64,000 bases of DNA from positions 344,878 to 408,877 of the forward strand of contig NZ_RQHS01000010.1 in the NCBI RefSeq assembly GCF_004770895.1. Reading direction: 5' to 3'. The notes below the pieces were generated by a model. It made no database searches, was not told the DNA's origin, and was given only the letters and a program-made list of their open reading frames with translations. Numbering within the stretch: position 1 is the stretch's first letter; every line of letters starts with the position of its first letter. This document shows, one piece after another, positions 61,664 to 64,000 of this stretch. A program made the position numbers and the translations under genes. This stretch comes from Leptospira dzoumogneensis (GTDB lineage: Bacteria; Spirochaetota; Leptospiria; Leptospirales; Leptospiraceae).

Positions 61664-64000
61664 CTACTCCAGTTTCCGTTTTACTACTGTGACAGTATAA
61701 GCTTCGATCGTATCGCCTGCTTTGAAGTCGTTGTAATTATCCAACTGGATACCACATTCGAAATTGTTCACCACTTCGTTGACTTCGTCTTTGAATCTTC
61801 GAAGAGACTTGAGTTTTCCGTCGAATACTTGGACTCCATCGCTGATCACGCGGATACCGGAAGCTTTTGTGATCTTTCCGGAAGTAACCATACAACCTGC
61901 GATATTTCCGATCTTGGAAACTTTGAATACTTCTCTGATCTCTGCAGTTCCGATAACTTCTTCGATCCTTTCCGGTTCGAGAAGTCCTTCCATCGCCATT
62001 TTGATCTCATCCACAACCTGATAAATGATGTTGTAGTATTTGATCTGAACGCCTTCTTTTTCGGCGAGTGCAATGGTTTTAGGATTCGCACGAACATGGA
62101 AACCGATCACGATAGCGTTAGAAGCGGATGCAAGCATCACGTCCATATCCACGATAGCTCCCGCTCCGGACTGAATTACGTTCAGTTTTACATCCGAAGT
62201 GGAAAGTTTTTCCAGGGCTTCCTTGATCGCTTCCGCAGAACCACGAACGTCCGCTTTGATAATTACTTTCAGTTCTTTTAATGCACCCTGTTTGATGAAC
62301 TCGTTCATGTTTTCCAGAGTGACTTTGGAACCTGCAGCTCCTGCATTTCCGATCCTTTCGAATTCGATACGGTGTTGAGAGATGTTTCTTGCTTCCTTCT
62401 CGTCTTCTACAGAGTCGAAAGGTGCTCCTGCATCAGGAACTCCGTCGAGTCCAGTTACCTGAACAGGGAAAGCAGGCCCTGCTTCCTTGATCAGATGACC
62501 GTAATCGTCATACATCGCACGAACTCTACCGGAGAATACACCGGCAACAAACGGATCACCAACTCTTAGAGTTCCGTTTTGGATAAGAACTGTCGCAACT
62601 GCTCCGCGGCCCGGATCCAGTTTCGCCTCTACAATCGTACCTTTTGCTCTACGTTTAGGGTTCGCTTTCAGATCCAGAACTTCCGCTTGTAGAAGTACCG
62701 ATTCTAAAAGTTTATCGATCCCGATATTTTCTTTCGCAGAGATCTTACAATACATAGTGTCCCCGCCCCATTCTTCGGATTGAAGCCCATGGTTAGCGAG
62801 TTCCTGCATGATCTTATCAGGATTTGCAGCAGGTAGATCCACTTTGTTGATCGCAACTATGATAGGAACTTTTGCATCTTTCGCGTGAGACAATGCTTCT
62901 AAAGTTTGAGGCATCACTCCGTCGTCGGCAGCAACCACTAAGATCACGATATCCGTAACCTTTGCTCCCCTTGCTCTCATAGATGTAAATGCTTCGTGAC
63001 CAGGAGTATCCAAGAAGGTGATTTCCCCTCTGGAAGTTTTTACCTGGTAAGCACCGATATGTTGTGTAATTCCACCGGACTCGGTATCGATGACGGAAGA
63101 CTTACGGATAGTATCCAATAGTTTTGTCTTACCATGGTCAACGTGACCCATGATGGTAACGACTGGAGGTCTATGGATATAATCTTCAGGACTGTCTTTT
63201 TCCTCGTCGATTAGAGTTTCTTCATATAGAGAAACTACTTTTACCTTACAACCGTATTCGTCAGCGAGAATGGATGCAGTTTCCGCATCGATGATATTAT
63301 TGATAGTCACCATCATTCCCATTTTCATGAGTTTTCCGATAACATCTCCCGGCTTAAGATTCATTTTCTTAGCCAGTTCTCCTACTTGGACATTCTCCAA
63401 AAGAGTGATCTCTTTCGGTACGGAAACTCCTGTAGGCCCGCTTACTTTCTGTTTTTTGTAAGATTGACGGAAGAATTTAGAATTCTCAGAACCTTCCTGA
63501 CCTTCCGGTCTTCCGCCTCTATCTTTATCATTACGTTTTTTGCCGGAAGGAACTCCTCTTCCGCCTTCTACAGGTCCTAAACCTGGAGGTGGAGCTCCTG
63601 CTCCAGGGCCGCCTCTAAATCCGCCACCCTGACCTGGGCCTCCTCGGAAACCACCGCCTTGGCCGCCGCCTGGACCACCACGGAATCCTCCGCCCTGTCC
63701 ACCTGGACCGCCTCGGAAACCGCCGCCGCCTTGACCGCCTTGGCCTCCGCGATAACCACCACCGCCTTGGCCTCCTTGACCGCCACGATAACCGCCACCG
63801 CCTTGACCACCCTGGCCTCCACGATATCCGCCGCCACCTTGGCCGCCTTGGTAACCACCGCCCTGACCACCTTGGCCTCCGCGATATCCGCCGCCACCTT
63901 GACCGCCTTGGTAACCACCGCCATCACGGGGGTGGTATCCTAGGTTTCCGGCTAGGCGTGATCCTCGGTAGTTTCCACCACCGCCTTCGCGGTTTTGAGT
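61664..64000 (-). CDS. infB: Translation initiation factor IF-2 (5' end beyond the window)
   Basis: IF2 brings initiator tRNA to the 30S subunit and promotes subunit joining. The frame is open to the right edge of the window (778 residues visible, no start seen). In order: a Gly-rich N-terminal region of repeats such as [12 protein letters not shown]; a charged linker ([19 protein letters not shown]); the IF2N-like [20 protein letters not shown]; the G domain with [35 protein letters not shown] and AINKVDLP; domain II; and the C-terminal fMet-tRNA domain ending KRKLE. The TTG at 63400 is inside the gene and is not the start. The stop is 7 bp before rbfA. Confidence 0.97.
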   Translation of the reverse strand, partial: TQNREGGGGNYRGSRLAGNLGYHPRDGGGYQGGQGGGGYRGGQGGQGGGYQGGQGGGGYRGGQGGQGGGGYRGGQGGQGGGGYRGGQGGQGGGGFRGGPGGQGGGFRGGPGGGQGGGFRGGPGQGGGFRGGPGAGAPPPGLGPVEGGRGVPSGKKRNDKDRGGRPEGQEGSENSKFFRQSYKKQKVSGPTGVSVPKEITLLENVQVGELAKKMNLKPGDVIGKLMKMGMMVTINNIIDAETASILADEYGCKVKVVSLYEETLIDEEKDSPEDYIHRPPVVTIMGHVDHGKTKLLDTIRKSSVIDTESGGITQHIGAYQVKTSRGEITFLDTPGHEAFTSMRARGAKVTDIVILVVAADDGVMPQTLEALSHAKDAKVPIIVAINKVDLPAANPDKIMQELANHGLQSEEWGGDTMYCKISAKENIGIDKLLESVLLQAEVLDLKANPKRRAKGTIVEAKLDPGRGAVATVLIQNGTLRVGDPFVAGVFSGRVRAMYDDYGHLIKEAGPAFPVQVTGLDGVPDAGAPFDSVEDEKEARNISQHRIEFERIGNAGAAGSKVTLENMNEFIKQGALKELKVIIKADVRGSAEAIKEALEKLSTSDVKLNVIQSGAGAIVDMDVMLASASNAIVIGFHVRANPKTIALAEKEGVQIKYYNIIYQVVDEIKMAMEGLLEPERIEEVIGTAEIREVFKVSKIGNIAGCMVTSGKITKASGIRVISDGVQVFDGKLKSLRRFKDEVNEVVNNFECGIQLDNYNDFKAGDTIEAYTVTVVKRKLE
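63590..63985 (-). repeat. Glycine-rich tandem repeat in the infB N-terminal region
   Basis: About nine units of 27-36 bp, all multiples of three, encode variations on GG[YF][RQ]GG[QP]GGQGG. Tyr units are toward the N-terminus and Phe-Arg-Gly-Gly-Pro units toward the C-terminal end. In-frame unit-number change is therefore possible without disrupting IF2. Confidence 0.85.

Noticed and set aside
61577..62281. Plus-strand frame of 234 codons opposite infB
   Set aside because: Antisense to the conserved infB C-terminal domains; composition (Phe, Asp, His, Ser rich) is the mirror of coding strand codon use.
63398..63400. TTG as the start of infB
   Set aside because: The frame continues upstream without stop into sequence reading [18 protein letters not shown] and on; IF2 begins outside the window.
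63577..63943. Ala/Val- and Ala/Thr-rich frames over the infB repeat region on both strands
   Set aside because: They are shifted readings of the GGYRGG repeat DNA; the infB frame is open through the whole region and joins smoothly to conserved IF2 sequence.

Overview
The window is a stretch of a Leptospira chromosome (Spirochaetota). Evidence: the gene content and order fit this genus (infB-rbfA-truB-rpsO-pnp-M16-dut; yajC-secD-secF-ribD-ribE-ribBA; hemO; several Leptospira-type lipoproteins and short secreted proteins), lipoprotein signals are relaxed in the spirochaete manner, and gene-poor gaps carry a recurrent dyad repeat beginning CACGCAGAG. Base composition looks moderately AT-rich by eye, higher in GC than I would expect for L. 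interrogans, so a P2-type (intermediate) or saprophytic species is my guess; this is inference. No rRNA, IS element, prophage or CRISPR array was seen.

Layout. 0-11 kb: bactofilin and recJ in one unit, pcnB, an M23 envelope peptidase, lgt, a DsbD-type thiol reductant conduit and a large outer-membrane porin-like barrel. 11-14.6 kb: glnA read from a textbook sigma-54 promoter, a divergent unknown gene, a tRNA-Met and a small cysteine-rich secreted protein. 14.6-24.4 kb: thiH-thiG, an SMC protein that appears to lack the hinge domain, a DUF115 glycosyltransferase-like protein, srkA, and hemO plus an MFS transporter behind a Fur-like box. 24.4-31.4 kb is the accessory-looking part: a predicted outer-membrane protein and two lipoproteins, an EAL-YkuI_C type c-di-GMP protein with a tandem-dyad upstream region, a small winged-helix protein, an EamA transporter and two small unknowns. 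31.5-41.2 kb: plsY-der-smpB, a single-chain tandem-AAA/VWA protein, an aminotransferase, prepilin peptidase, pdxH and ribBA. 41.3-52.2 kb (minus strand): riboflavin genes, secD/secF/yajC, trpD, pgsA, rimO, a RodZ-like protein and lolA. 52.3-64 kb: ftsK, a Phd/VapC toxin-antitoxin pair bracketed by two repeat copies, dut, M16 protease, pnp, rpsO, truB, rbfA and the 3' part of infB, which runs off the window.

The genes are densely packed, with many 4-44 bp overlaps and several convergent genes separated by only a few bases. The most interesting items are: (1) the dispersed inverted-repeat family with an internal TGTWGGA-NN-TCCWACA palindrome, one perfect copy of which lies inside ftsK; (2) a hinge-less SMC; (3) a midasin-like tandem AAA/VWA protein in which the intact P-loop and the intact arginine-finger motif lie in different modules; (4) a glutamine synthetase lacking the adenylylation tyrosine but having a sigma-54 promoter; (5) two 21-bp-spaced dyads with a compensating base-pair change abutting the EAL gene start codon; (6) RGG/YGG-like glycine-rich repeats at the N-terminus of IF2 and an RG-rich tail on PcnB.
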